In this document: positions 7,453 to 16,708 of the stretch, piece by piece | Position numbering within the stretch: position 1 is the stretch's first letter | Layout of the letters: the number at the start of each line of letters is the position of its first letter | Position numbers and translations under genes: made by a program | Notes under the pieces: model-generated | Told to the model about the DNA's origin: nothing | The model's database searches: none | Seen by the model: the letters and a program-made list of their open reading frames with translations, nothing else | Assembly: GCF_004362195.1 (NCBI RefSeq) | Contig: NZ_SNWG01000001.1 | Location: 2,604,001-2,668,000 of the forward strand | Reading direction: 5' to 3' | From: Microbacterium sp. BK668 | GTDB lineage: Bacteria; Actinomycetota; Actinomycetes; Actinomycetales; Microbacteriaceae | Length of the DNA: 64,000 nucleotides

Positions 7453-8790
7453 TCAGCGGCCGGCGCGCGCGGCGTTCCAGGCGATCCAGGTCAGTTCCGG
7501 GTGGCCGATGTCGTTGTGGGCGCCGCTCGCGCCGTCGAGACGCGCGATGACCCCGCTCGCGTCGATGTTGTACAGCTTCCCCGGTGCGAAGCCGGGGTCC
7601 GACCGGGTGCCCTTCGCCAGCGCGGGCAGTTCCACGGCCGCATCCACGCCGTGGATTCCGAACGTGCCGATCCCGCCGTACTTCGGCGCCTTCTCGTCGC
7701 CGAGCAGGAACTGTCCGGCGAGCTTGACGGCGAGGGGGTAGAACTTGCCGACCGCGTAGTCCCACGACGACCGGGTGACCACGATCGGTCCTGACACGAA
7801 CTCGGGTCGCAGGACGTCGGCGAAGTACCCCCTCCCGCCGCCGAAGGCGGCGGGTGCCTCCTCCGCGAACGCCCACAGCGACACCGCGCCCTGCACGAGG
7901 AAGAGGGAGTTCACGGGTCGCGGGGGAGGGGTCGGATGCTCGCCCGGACCGCGCACGGCGCCCGCCATCACGATCGTCCCGAAGCTGTGCCCCATGAGGT
8001 GGATGCGCACGTCGGCGGTGCGCATGACATCTCGGACGAAGTCGGCAGCCGCTCCTTCGCCGAACTCGCGCGCGTGGTTCTTCCCGCTCCAGAACGTGAG
8101 CTGGCGCAGCGGCGTGAGGACCGCCTCGCGAAGGCGGGCGAAGAACCCGTCGCCGAGCAGGCCGTCGTCCTCCGCGGCCGTCAGCGAGTCGTCGAAGACC
8201 GCGTCGGGATCCCACCCTCCGCCAAGGAGGCCGTCGTCATCGCCCGACGCGTCGAGGTGCGCGGCGAGCGCGCGATACGCCTCGGACACTTCGGACGGGA
8301 GGGAGTCGGCTGCCGAGGCATCCTCGTCCGGTGAGATGGATGCCGCGTACCCGAGTACCTCCCGCAGGGCCCGGCGCGTCTCCGGGTCGTCGCCGAGCTG
8401 CGCGGCGAACTCGTCGACGGCCTGGTCGACCGTGACCGACCCCTCACCCGGCTCGTCGCCGAGGAGACCGCTCGGCGTGTCGGTGAGCTCGCGATTGCTC
8501 CACGCCTTGCTGGGCCAGTGCAGCCCCACGACGACGGGGCGGATGTCGTCGGTCTCGGTGTCGGGGTCGGCGGCGCCGACCCACCTGTCGTACTGGCTGA
8601 TCGCGTCCTGGTAGTCGCCCTGCCAGCCGTGGCTCAGAATGAAGACGTCGGTGACGCCCGGCTCGGCGATCGCCGCGAGCGCCGCTTCGCTGGCGACGGT
8701 GCCGTCCTCGTCGCGCAGCTCCCGGCCCTTCCGGTCGTAGGCGATCAGGTGGTAGGTCTGCGACCTGTCGGGTACGTGTCGAAGGACCAT
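7453..8790 (-). CDS. Alpha/beta hydrolase (lipase/esterase-like), partner of the CHAT protease
   Basis: A 445-residue protein with an alpha/beta-hydrolase core. A strand and turn containing VFILSHGW at 49-56 resembles the oxyanion-hole region, and the nucleophile elbow is GHSFG with Ser269. A probable catalytic His is in GAHNDIGHPE near the C-terminus. Residues about 100-240 form an insertion rich in Asp, Ser and Gly with three copies of a GLLG motif: SGLLGDE (107-113), DDGLLGGG (185-192) and DDGLLGDG (208-215). No signal peptide or membrane segment is seen, so it should be cytosolic. It starts at an ATG with a good GGAGG site, nine bases after the CHAT gene stop, so the two are almost certainly one operon. 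Substrate unknown. Confidence 0.8.
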   Translation of the reverse strand: MVLRHVPDRSQTYHLIAYDRKGRELRDEDGTVASEAALAAIAEPGVTDVFILSHGWQGDYQDAISQYDRWVGAADPDTETDDIRPVVVGLHWPSKAWSNRELTDTPSGLLGDEPGEGSVTVDQAVDEFAAQLGDDPETRRALREVLGYAASISPDEDASAADSLPSEVSEAYRALAAHLDASGDDDGLLGGGWDPDAVFDDSLTAAEDDGLLGDGFFARLREAVLTPLRQLTFWSGKNHAREFGEGAAADFVRDVMRTADVRIHLMGHSFGTIVMAGAVRGPGEHPTPPPRPVNSLFLVQGAVSLWAFAEEAPAAFGGGRGYFADVLRPEFVSGPIVVTRSSWDYAVGKFYPLAVKLAGQFLLGDEKAPKYGGIGTFGIHGVDAAVELPALAKGTRSDPGFAPGKLYNIDASGVIARLDGASGAHNDIGHPELTWIAWNAARAGR

Positions 8791-8799
8791 CTCGGCCTC

Positions 8800-10965
8800 C
8801 TAGTTCGAGCCGCCGGCGGCGGCGAGGGCGGGGTCGACGCGCGTGTCGGTGTCGCAGTGCACGCCGTAGAGCAGGCCGAGAGGATTGCCGTGCTTGTCGA
8901 GGAAGTCGCGACGCAGTGACAGTACAGCCTCGCCCAGCGGCTCACCCCCGAAGAAGCGGTCGAAGAACGCGATCGCCCATTCGCTGGCGAATCGACCGGG
9001 CGTCTTGCACTCGGTGCCGATGACTCCGCGTGCGCCCTTCGCCAGGAAGTAGGGCACGAAGCCGTCATAGAAGTTGGGGGAGAGGTCGCCGGACTCGCAC
9101 GCGTTGATGATGACGAGCGGATGACTCGACAGCTGATCCTCGATGGGGGCGTACACCGCGAGCTCGCCGAGGGTGATCCGCTGGTCTCCCGTCATCACGA
9201 GGTAGGAGTCGTCCGAGTCCTTGTCGGAGGCCACGGCGTGGCAGTAGAGGTACAGGACCTTGTCCGCCGCGCTCACCGCGAGCGCCGACTTGAGGTCGTC
9301 GACCTTCGTCCCCTCGCCGAGCTTCACCCCGCGGCCTCCCCAGTACGTCCGCTGCGCGGCGACGGGGCGCGACGGCATCTGCGCGTCGATGCCGTCGTTG
9401 TAGAGGACGCGCACGCTGAGGTCGGGCGTCGACGGGATCGTCGTGACCGGCGGGAGCGCCGAGATCTCCCGCATGGGGATCTGCTCGACGACGTGCCGCA
9501 TGCCGATGAAGTCGTGCCAGTCCAAGGCGTCGTCGGAGAACCGGTCGGTGAGGTACATCAGGGCCCACGGGACGGGGAAGCCGCGCGAGACCACCTGCAG
9601 GGTCGTGACGTCGTCCGCCAGGCTCTCGCGAAGCCAGCGGCCGACCTTCTTCAGCTCGTCGGAGGCGAACGGGCCGCCGAAGATCGCCTGATAGAGCCGG
9701 AACCCGGCGAAGGCGAGGGTCTTGAGCGCGGCGGCGCCGAGGTCGGGTGGGATGTCGAGCTCCAGGGCGAACGTCGGATCCTTGACCGTCTTGAGCAGCG
9801 CCTCCCGGACGCCCTCGATGCGCGCCGCGAGCTCGTCCTCCGTGATCTGGATGAACACCTCGCTGTCGGTCACGCCCTTCACGAAGAGCTCGTACCCCCC
9901 TGTGGCCGGCATGAACTGCATCGAGGCGGTGCGCGGCTCGAGGGTCGTGGCCGCGCCCGCGGGCCGGCCGAAGTTGGTCGACTCGACCGGCTTCGATGAG
10001 CCGACGTCGAATTCGAGCTCGAGCCTCTGCAGGAAGTTGCCCGCGACGTCGACGAGCACGCTGAGCTTCGACGGCCCGGAGTGCAGGGGCGTGCAGGGGA
10101 AGAGCACCGAACCGACGGATCTTCCGTCGCGTCCCACGCGGATGAGCTGGGGGAGCGGCGGAACCTCGAAGTCGGTGCTCACGAGCTGCACCGAGAGGTC
10201 GACCGTCGTCTGGGTCGCCCCGAAGGGGATGACGGTCTGCGCGGCTCCGGCCGCGGTGGCGCTCCGCGCGCCGAAGGAGATGCCGAGGACGTATTGGACG
10301 CCCTCCCGAAGACTGTCGTATCCGCCCTGGACCTCGGCATTGAGCCAGGTCTGCACGGTCTCCACGGGCGCCGGCTCCGGCGCACCGGCTCCGCCGTCGG
10401 GCGGCCCGGCCGACTCAGCGACCCGGTCGTCGGGCGGCCCGGCCGACTCAGCGACCCGGTCGTCGGGCGGCCCGGCCGCGTCGGCGCCCCGGTCGTCGGG
10501 CGGCCCCGCCGCGTCGGCGCCCCGGTGCGCGGGCGGCGTCATCGGCATGGCGGGCGGCGGAAGCGGTACGAGATCGGGGGAGTCCGGGGGTTCGGCCGCA
10601 CCACCGCCGAGGAGTCCGTCGTCCGCCCCGGGCGCCGTCTGGGCGCCGCCGAGCGACTCCGACACCTCGCTGATGGCGAGGTCGATCGCCTCGTCCTCGC
10701 CCGCACCGAAGCCGAGCAGCCCGGCGTCGACGTCCGACTGATACCTCGCCGCGAGGACGGGGTCTGCATCGAGGGCGGCGACCACGACGAGGGCCCTCTC
10801 GGTGAGCGTGGCGGCATTCTGCCAGTCGGGCCGCACGACGACCGCGTCGTACAGATCGACCACCGACTGGGGGAAGAACTCGGCGATCGCCTGCCGCCCC
10901 CTCTCATGGAGGAAGGTGTTCGCGAGGATCACGGCCTCGAAGGCACGGTCCGGTGTCGTCCCCAT
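8800..10965 (-). CDS. CHAT-domain (caspase-like) protease
   Basis: A 721-residue protein with a C-terminal CHAT peptidase domain (about 440-721), a bacterial relative of caspase and separase. The likely catalytic dyad is His576 in YLYCHAVAS and Cys623 in VIINACESGD. Residues 1-105 look helical. Then come GLLG motifs (DAGLLGFG 80-87, DDGLLGGG 115-122), a proline-rich linker with four 11-residue repeats (148-190), and a middle region of about 215-340 that looks like a beta-sandwich. No membrane segment is seen. In known systems such CHAT proteins cleave partner proteins during immunity or programmed death. That role here is inference. The ATG at 10965 has only a weak ribosome-binding site (GTGGGGCGACG). 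The hydrolase gene follows nine bases downstream. Confidence 0.85.
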   Translation of the reverse strand: MGTTPDRAFEAVILANTFLHERGRQAIAEFFPQSVVDLYDAVVVRPDWQNAATLTERALVVVAALDADPVLAARYQSDVDAGLLGFGAGEDEAIDLAISEVSESLGGAQTAPGADDGLLGGGAAEPPDSPDLVPLPPPAMPMTPPAHRGADAAGPPDDRGADAAGPPDDRVAESAGPPDDRVAESAGPPDGGAGAPEPAPVETVQTWLNAEVQGGYDSLREGVQYVLGISFGARSATAAGAAQTVIPFGATQTTVDLSVQLVSTDFEVPPLPQLIRVGRDGRSVGSVLFPCTPLHSGPSKLSVLVDVAGNFLQRLELEFDVGSSKPVESTNFGRPAGAATTLEPRTASMQFMPATGGYELFVKGVTDSEVFIQITEDELAARIEGVREALLKTVKDPTFALELDIPPDLGAAALKTLAFAGFRLYQAIFGGPFASDELKKVGRWLRESLADDVTTLQVVSRGFPVPWALMYLTDRFSDDALDWHDFIGMRHVVEQIPMREISALPPVTTIPSTPDLSVRVLYNDGIDAQMPSRPVAAQRTYWGGRGVKLGEGTKVDDLKSALAVSAADKVLYLYCHAVASDKDSDDSYLVMTGDQRITLGELAVYAPIEDQLSSHPLVIINACESGDLSPNFYDGFVPYFLAKGARGVIGTECKTPGRFASEWAIAFFDRFFGGEPLGEAVLSLRRDFLDKHGNPLGLLYGVHCDTDTRVDPALAAAGGSN
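10393..10524 (+). repeat. Four tandem 33-bp repeats inside the CHAT gene
   Basis: Units at 10393-10425, 10426-10458, 10459-10491 and 10492-10524 encode, on the minus strand, 11-residue repeats of the form R-G/V-A-D/E-A/S-A-G-P-P-D-D. They form the linker between the N-terminal region and the middle domain of the CHAT protein. Copies fall into two sub-types (RGADAAGPPDD and RVAESAGPPDD), so copy number has probably changed by slippage or unequal crossing over. Confidence 0.9.
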
Positions 10966-11012
10966 CGTCGCCCCACTGCGTCCGATCGTGGGCCCGCGGG
11001 CCCTTTCGCCAC

Positions 11013-11018
11013 AGATTA
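11013..11018 (-). promoter_or_regulatory. Possible -10 box for the CHAT-hydrolase operon
   Basis: TAATCT on the minus strand lies about 48 bases before the CHAT start codon and is the best match to a -10 box in the 89-base gap to the lipoprotein gene. The TGGCAC 17 bases further upstream is a weak -35 candidate. If this is right, the operon has a 5' leader, unlike the leaderless genes around it. Confidence 0.3.
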
Positions 11019-11054
11019 GCCCTCGGCCCGCGCCCGTGCCAGAAGCCCAGCCGC

Positions 11055-11666
11055 TCACTCCCGCAAGGCCGACCGCACCACCACGACGTCTTCGCCGTAG
11101 GTGGCGTCCGCGGCATCCTGGAGCGTCCCGTCGTCCCATACGACGTCGACCCAGACGTACCCGCTCTCGATGCTCGACGACACGAAGCTGCTGCCGAGGC
11201 GCTCGGGCAGCTCGGCCTGGACCGCCTCGAGCGTCGCCTGATCGGTCGAGCCGGGTTCTCCTCCGGTCGGGTCCTCGGGTCGGATCGGGTCGTACAGCGC
11301 CAGCAGGATCGGCGGACCCGTCACGGTGAGGGTCTCGCCGTCGTACGCGCCCGCGACGGCATAGGCCCCCCACCGCGCATCCCCCGAAGCTTCGCTGCCG
11401 TCGACCCCCTCCCACGACCAGCCCTCGAGCGGGATGCCCGAGCACTGAGGCGGATACGACTCGGCGACGGGGCCGAGGCACAGCTCCGCCACGCCGCCCA
11501 CGTCCATCACCGTCCCCGTGGCGTGAACCTCGCCTGTGGGCAGAGCGGGCTGCGCCGACCCGAACGGCGCGGAGCCGCCGGAAGCGGGAGTCGCACAGGC
11601 CGAAAGACAGACGACGGATGCCGCGGCCAGGCCCAGGGCCGCCAGAGCACGAGGAAGGCGCTTCAT
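11055..11666 (-). CDS. Secreted lipoprotein of unknown function
   Basis: The 203-residue product starts with a classic lipoprotein signal peptide: basic MKRLPR, a hydrophobic stretch, and the lipobox LSAC with Cys24 as the lipidation site. The mature part is Ser/Gly/Glu-rich with Trp and Tyr, and I recognise no domain. It includes EGWSWEGVDG and a TDQATLEAVQAELPERLGSSF segment that resembles a small sensor or inhibitor fold only loosely. It should be anchored on the outer face of the cytoplasmic membrane. It is transcribed towards the CHAT-hydrolase operon with 89 bases between. A CACCAT box six bases before its ATG suggests its own promoter. Whether it belongs functionally with the CHAT pair is open. 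Confidence 0.8.
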   Translation of the reverse strand: MKRLPRALAALGLAAASVVCLSACATPASGGSAPFGSAQPALPTGEVHATGTVMDVGGVAELCLGPVAESYPPQCSGIPLEGWSWEGVDGSEASGDARWGAYAVAGAYDGETLTVTGPPILLALYDPIRPEDPTGGEPGSTDQATLEAVQAELPERLGSSFVSSSIESGYVWVDVVWDDGTLQDAADATYGEDVVVVRSALRE

Positions 11667-11672
11667 ACCTCC

Positions 11673-11678
11673 ATGGTG
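11673..11678 (-). promoter_or_regulatory. -10-like box before the lipoprotein gene
   Basis: CACCAT on the minus strand ends six bases before the ATG at 11666. It has the A and final T of a -10 box and the same spacing as other starts in the window. A GGAGGT ribosome-binding site lies within the six-base gap. Confidence 0.4.
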
Positions 11679-11710
11679 TCCGACGCCGGCCGATCGTCTC
11701 GGACGTCCGG

Positions 11711-11740
11711 TTCGACCGATCCCGGGGCCGGGTGTACCCT
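11711..11740 (+). promoter_or_regulatory. Promoter of the leuA leader
   Basis: TTCGAC (11711-11716) and TACCCT (11735-11740) are separated by 18 bases. The -10 box ends six bases before the ATG of the leader peptide at 11747, so the leader mRNA probably starts at that ATG and has no Shine-Dalgarno sequence. Confidence 0.55.
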
Positions 11741-11746
11741 GAACCC

Positions 11747-13629
<1,883 letters not shown>

Positions 13630-13654
13630 TCCGAGCAGCCCGACGGCTTGTCAA

Positions 13655-13680
13655 GCCCCCTCCGCCTCGGCGGAGGGGGC
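13655..13680 (+). terminator. Terminator hairpin after leuA
   Basis: A perfect 12-base inverted repeat, GCCCCCTCCGCC against its complement, leaves two bases between the arms, so the real loop is TCCG-like or slightly larger. It begins 26 bases after the leuA stop. No U run follows, and the -10 box of the next gene starts four bases later. Confidence 0.75.
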
Positions 13681-13683
13681 ACC

Positions 13684-13689
13684 TAGCGT
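13684..13689 (+). promoter_or_regulatory. -10 box for the DUF2231 gene
   Basis: TAGCGT ends six bases before the ATG at 13696, directly after the leuA terminator, which suggests a leaderless transcript. Confidence 0.5.
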
Positions 13690-13695
13690 CGTCTC

Positions 13696-14202
13696 ATGAC
13701 GAGCTCTGATCCGCTGCAGCGCGCGAAGCGCCCCCGGAGCATCCTGGCAGGCCCCTACGGCCACCCCTTCCACCCGATCGCCGTGACCATCCCGATCGGG
13801 GCGTGGACCGCGAGCATCCTGTTCGACCTCATCGGCTTCTTCGTCGACGACCCGACTCCCTACACCATCGGCGCGCAGGTGCTCATCGCGATCGGCGTCG
13901 TCGGGGCCCTCATGGCCGCCGTCCTCGGGTTCATGGACTTCTCCCAGATCCCCACCGGGATGCCGGCGCACCGCACGGCGCTGCTGCACATGACCCTCAA
14001 CCTCGCCGTGACGGTCCTGTTCGCGGTCAACTGGTTCCTCCGCGCGGGCGCCGATCACGACGAGGTCAACGTGCCGGGGTTCATCCTGAGCATCGTGGGG
14101 CTCGCGCTGCTGGGGATATCCGGGTGGCTCGGCGGCAAGCTGTCGTACCACTACGGCGTCCGCGTCGCCGACGAGGAGACCCAGCGCCAGGGCTTCGTGT
14201 GA
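13696..14202 (+). CDS. DUF2231 family membrane protein
   Basis: A 168-residue protein with four hydrophobic segments (about 30-55, 62-85, 97-118 and 130-150) and a basic N-terminus. The start GPYGHPFHPIAVTIPIGAW is the signature of DUF2231, a family of small integral membrane proteins of unknown role that keep conserved His residues near the membrane, which has led to suggestions of heme or electron-transfer work. The gene stands alone on the plus strand between leuA and a convergent channel gene. Confidence 0.85.
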   Translation: MTSSDPLQRAKRPRSILAGPYGHPFHPIAVTIPIGAWTASILFDLIGFFVDDPTPYTIGAQVLIAIGVVGALMAAVLGFMDFSQIPTGMPAHRTALLHMTLNLAVTVLFAVNWFLRAGADHDEVNVPGFILSIVGLALLGISGWLGGKLSYHYGVRVADEETQRQGFV

Positions 14203-14211
14203 CCCGCGACG

Positions 14212-14898
14212 TCAGCGCTTGGGCAGCGTGATGGCCGACGTCTCGACCGCGACCTTCCGCCGGTAGAGAGCGCGCTGCTCGGGCAGCGAGATATCGAACA
14301 TGACGGCGAGCAGCCGGATGATCGTGGTCACAACGACGCCGGCGACCGCGGCGATCACGATGTCGATGCCGAAGGTGTGCAGCGTCGCGAGGACGAGGCA
14401 TCCCGCGCCCGCAGCCACGGCGTAGAGCGAGCCCACGTGCATGATCGCCGTCGGCAGCCCCATGAGCATGTCCCGGAGGATGCCTCCGCCGACGGCCGCG
14501 CAGACGCCGACGAAGACGGCCGGCACGAACGGGAATCCCAGCGTCAGCGCCTTGCTCGTGCCGAAGGCGCCGAACAGGCCGATGACGACGGCGTCGAGGG
14601 CGACGATGACGCCGTTGAGCCGCCGGAAGAGATTGGCCAGCAGCATCCCGACGAGCGCCGCGAGGGTCGCGGTGATGAGGTACCAGTTGCTCTGCAGCGT
14701 CGCGGGCGGCACGTTGAGCAGCAGATCCCGGATGAGGCCTCCTCCCATCCCCATGACGATCCCGATGATCGCCACGCCGAGGAGGTCCAGGCGGCGCTGA
14801 CCCTGGAAGCCGGAGGCGAAGAGCGCTCCCTGGACGCCGCCGAGGCCGACGGCGGTGAGGTCCGCCCAGAGCGGAATGACGAAGACCGGCTCGTTCAC
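14212..14898 (-). CDS. TRIC-family (UPF0126/YadS) membrane channel protein
   Basis: The 228-residue product has two related halves. Each has a glycine-rich motif followed by Arg-Asp, [14 protein letters not shown] and [14 protein letters not shown], which is the repeat signature of the UPF0126/YadS family. The family is related to trimeric intracellular cation (TRIC) channels, so a K+-permeable or small-solute channel role is likely, but the physiological task in bacteria is unclear. Six or seven hydrophobic helices are visible. I choose the GTG at 14898: a GACAAT box lies six bases upstream, and GGAGGT directly abuts the GTG, which would be too close for a normal ribosome-binding site. Longer versions would run into divergent recO. 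Confidence 0.85.
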   Translation of the reverse strand: MNEPVFVIPLWADLTAVGLGGVQGALFASGFQGQRRLDLLGVAIIGIVMGMGGGLIRDLLLNVPPATLQSNWYLITATLAALVGMLLANLFRRLNGVIVALDAVVIGLFGAFGTSKALTLGFPFVPAVFVGVCAAVGGGILRDMLMGLPTAIMHVGSLYAVAAGAGCLVLATLHTFGIDIVIAAVAGVVVTTIIRLLAVMFDISLPEQRALYRRKVAVETSAITLPKR

Positions 14899-14922
14899 AC
14901 CTCCATTGTCGCGGCGTGCCGG

Positions 14923-14928
14923 GATAAT
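14923..14928 (+). promoter_or_regulatory. -10 box for recO
   Basis: GATAAT ends six bases before the GTG of recO at 14935. It lies in the short divergent region shared with the TRIC-type gene on the other strand. Confidence 0.55.
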
Positions 14929-14934
14929 CGAGGA

Positions 14935-15678
14935 GTGCCCACCTACCGCGACGAGGTCGTGGTCCTGCGCACCCACAAGCTGGGCGAGGCCGACAGGATC
15001 GTGACGCTGCTGAGCCGTCGCCACGGCAAGCTCCGCGCCGTCGCCAAGGGCGTCCGTCGCACGTCATCTCGCTTCGGCTCGCGACTCGAGCCGTTCATGG
15101 TCGCCGACGTCCAGCTCTACCAGGGCCGGTCGCTCGACATCGTCCAGCAGGCGGAGTCGATCGGCTCCTACGGCGCGGAGATCGCGGTCCACTACGACCG
15201 CTACACGTCGGCCAGCGCCATGGTCGAGGCGGCCGACCGCCTCAACGAGGCCGAGGCCACCCCTCAGCAGTACCTTCTGCTCGTGGGCGGGCTGCGCGCC
15301 CTCGCGCGCGGCGATCACGCGGCCCGCAGCATCCTCGATTCGTATCTCCTGCGGGCGATGGCGCTCTCGGGCTGGGCGCCGTCGCTCGACGAGTGCGCCC
15401 GCTGCAGCCGTCCAGGGCCTCATGACACCTTCGTCGCGCAGCTGGGGGGCATTGTGTGCTCAGCCTGCGCGCCGACGGGCGCCGCCCGCGTCCCGGGCCA
15501 GACCGTCGCCCTCCTGCAGTCGCTCATGGCGGGGGAGTGGGACGCGGTGGATGCCGCGTCCCCCGCGGCCACCGCGGCGGCATCCGGACTCATCGCGGCG
15601 TACGCCCAGTGGCATCTGGAACGAGGCATCCGGTCGCTCTCGCACGTCGAATCCGCGCCCCGGGAGGCCGCCCGGTGA
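14935..15678 (+). CDS. recO: DNA repair protein RecO
   Basis: RecO helps load RecA on SSB-coated single-stranded DNA in the RecFOR pathway and anneals strands. The 247-residue protein begins with the N-terminal OB fold ([21 protein letters not shown]) and has a helical C-terminal part with a four-Cys zinc site, CARC and CSAC about 20 residues apart. It starts at a GTG with a GATAAT box six bases upstream. Its stop codon overlaps the uppS start (GTGA), and recO-uppS coupling is widespread in actinobacteria. Confidence 0.95.
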   Translation: MPTYRDEVVVLRTHKLGEADRIVTLLSRRHGKLRAVAKGVRRTSSRFGSRLEPFMVADVQLYQGRSLDIVQQAESIGSYGAEIAVHYDRYTSASAMVEAADRLNEAEATPQQYLLLVGGLRALARGDHAARSILDSYLLRAMALSGWAPSLDECARCSRPGPHDTFVAQLGGIVCSACAPTGAARVPGQTVALLQSLMAGEWDAVDAASPAATAAASGLIAAYAQWHLERGIRSLSHVESAPREAAR

Positions 15679-16487
15679 CGCCCAAGCCCTACACGCACCG
15701 CGATGCGGTGCCGTACCGCCCTGTCGACTGGACGGGACTCTACCCGCCAGCGTACCCGAAGGGCGGCGTTCCGAACCACGTCGCGATCGTCATGGACGGG
15801 AACGGGCGGTGGGCCAATCGCAAAGGGCTGACCCGCGTGGAGGGCCACAAGGCGGGGGAGGCGGCCCTGCTCGATGTCGTCGCGGGCGCGATCCAGGCCG
15901 GCGTACGGCATCTCTCGGTCTACGCCTTCTCGACGGAGAACTGGTCGCGATCGCCCGACGAGGTCCGCTTCCTCATGGGCTTCAACCGCGATGTGCTGCA
16001 CCGCCGCCGAGATCAGCTGAACGAGTGGGGCGTGCGCGTGCGCTGGGCGGGACGGAAGCCGCGCCTGTGGGGCTCGGTCATCAAAGAGCTGCAGTTCGCC
16101 GAGCAGCTGACGGCGGGCAACGACGTCCTGACGCTCACGATGTGCGTCAACTACGGCGGGCGGGTCGAGCTCGTCGATGCCGTTCGGTCCATCGCCGACG
16201 ACGTCGCGGCGGGCCGGCTGCGTCCGAGCGCCGTGACGGAGAAGCTCATCGAACACCGGCTCTACATCCCGGACATGCCCGACGTGGACCTGTTCGTCCG
16301 CTCGAGCGGGGAGCAGCGCACCTCGAACTTCCTCCTGTGGGAGTCCGCCTACGCCGAGTTCGTCTTCCTCGACACGCTGTGGCCCGACTTCAGCCGCGCC
16401 GACCTGTGGCGCGCGATCGACCTGTACCTGGACCGGGACCGGCGGTTCGGCGGTGCGGTGGACCAGCCGGACGCGCCCGGACTCTGA
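15675..16487 (+). CDS. uppS: Isoprenyl transferase (undecaprenyl/decaprenyl diphosphate synthase)
   Basis: This 270-residue cis-prenyltransferase elongates farnesyl or shorter diphosphates with isopentenyl diphosphate to make the lipid carrier for cell-wall synthesis. Motifs in order are [13 protein letters not shown] (catalytic Asp and P-loop), YAFSTENW, and the C-terminal [19 protein letters not shown] with the Arg residues that bind substrate. The N-terminal extension of about 35 residues before the catalytic Asp is typical of actinobacterial enzymes. The GTG at 15675 overlaps the recO stop and has a GGGAGG site upstream. The chain length of the product cannot be read from sequence. Confidence 0.94.
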   Translation: MTPKPYTHRDAVPYRPVDWTGLYPPAYPKGGVPNHVAIVMDGNGRWANRKGLTRVEGHKAGEAALLDVVAGAIQAGVRHLSVYAFSTENWSRSPDEVRFLMGFNRDVLHRRRDQLNEWGVRVRWAGRKPRLWGSVIKELQFAEQLTAGNDVLTLTMCVNYGGRVELVDAVRSIADDVAAGRLRPSAVTEKLIEHRLYIPDMPDVDLFVRSSGEQRTSNFLLWESAYAEFVFLDTLWPDFSRADLWRAIDLYLDRDRRFGGAVDQPDAPGL

Positions 16488-16516
16488 CACGGCACGTCCC
16501 GGAGGCGCCGGCGCCG

Positions 16517-16540
16517 GGCGGATTGCGGACCTCATCCGCC
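16517..16540 (+). terminator. Weak hairpin after uppS
   Basis: GGCGGAT (16517-16523) pairs with ATCCGCC (16534-16540) around a ten-base loop, 29 bases after the uppS stop. The stem is short and no U run follows, so termination is uncertain. The rest of 16488-16708 holds the gadC promoter and an unusually long GC-rich leader with no recognised riboswitch. Confidence 0.3.
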
Positions 16541-16575
16541 GAGGATGAAAAGCGATCGGGCATCGCCGACGCGCG

Positions 16576-16605
16576 TTGACACCGCTCCGCGATCGGCGGT
16601 AGACC
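16576..16605 (+). promoter_or_regulatory. Promoter of the gadC-gadB pair
   Basis: A consensus -35 box TTGACA (16576-16581) and a -10 box TAGACC (16600-16605) are 18 bases apart. Transcription from here would give a leader of about 95 bases before the GTG at 16709. It is one of the clearest two-box promoters in the window. Confidence 0.65.
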
Positions 16606-16708
16606 CGGAGGCGAATGTCGCCGACGTCCCCTCGCCACGGGCCCGCCGTCGACCTCCGAGCCGGGGGGCCTCGCGGAGAGCGCGCCCCCTCATCTTGAGG
16701 GAGTAGCA

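Noticed and set aside
7178..8215. N-terminal extension of the DUF222-HNH frame upstream of 7177
   Set aside because: It only translates the 48-bp repeats (SLSERSETKR-like peptide) and then overlaps the hydrolase gene in another frame.
14899..15024. Longer start for the TRIC-type channel gene
   Set aside because: It would overlap the recO promoter and coding region and lacks a hydrophobic or conserved N-terminus.
16606..16708. Riboswitch in the gadC leader
   Set aside because: The leader is GC-rich and could fold, but I see no core of a known riboswitch class.
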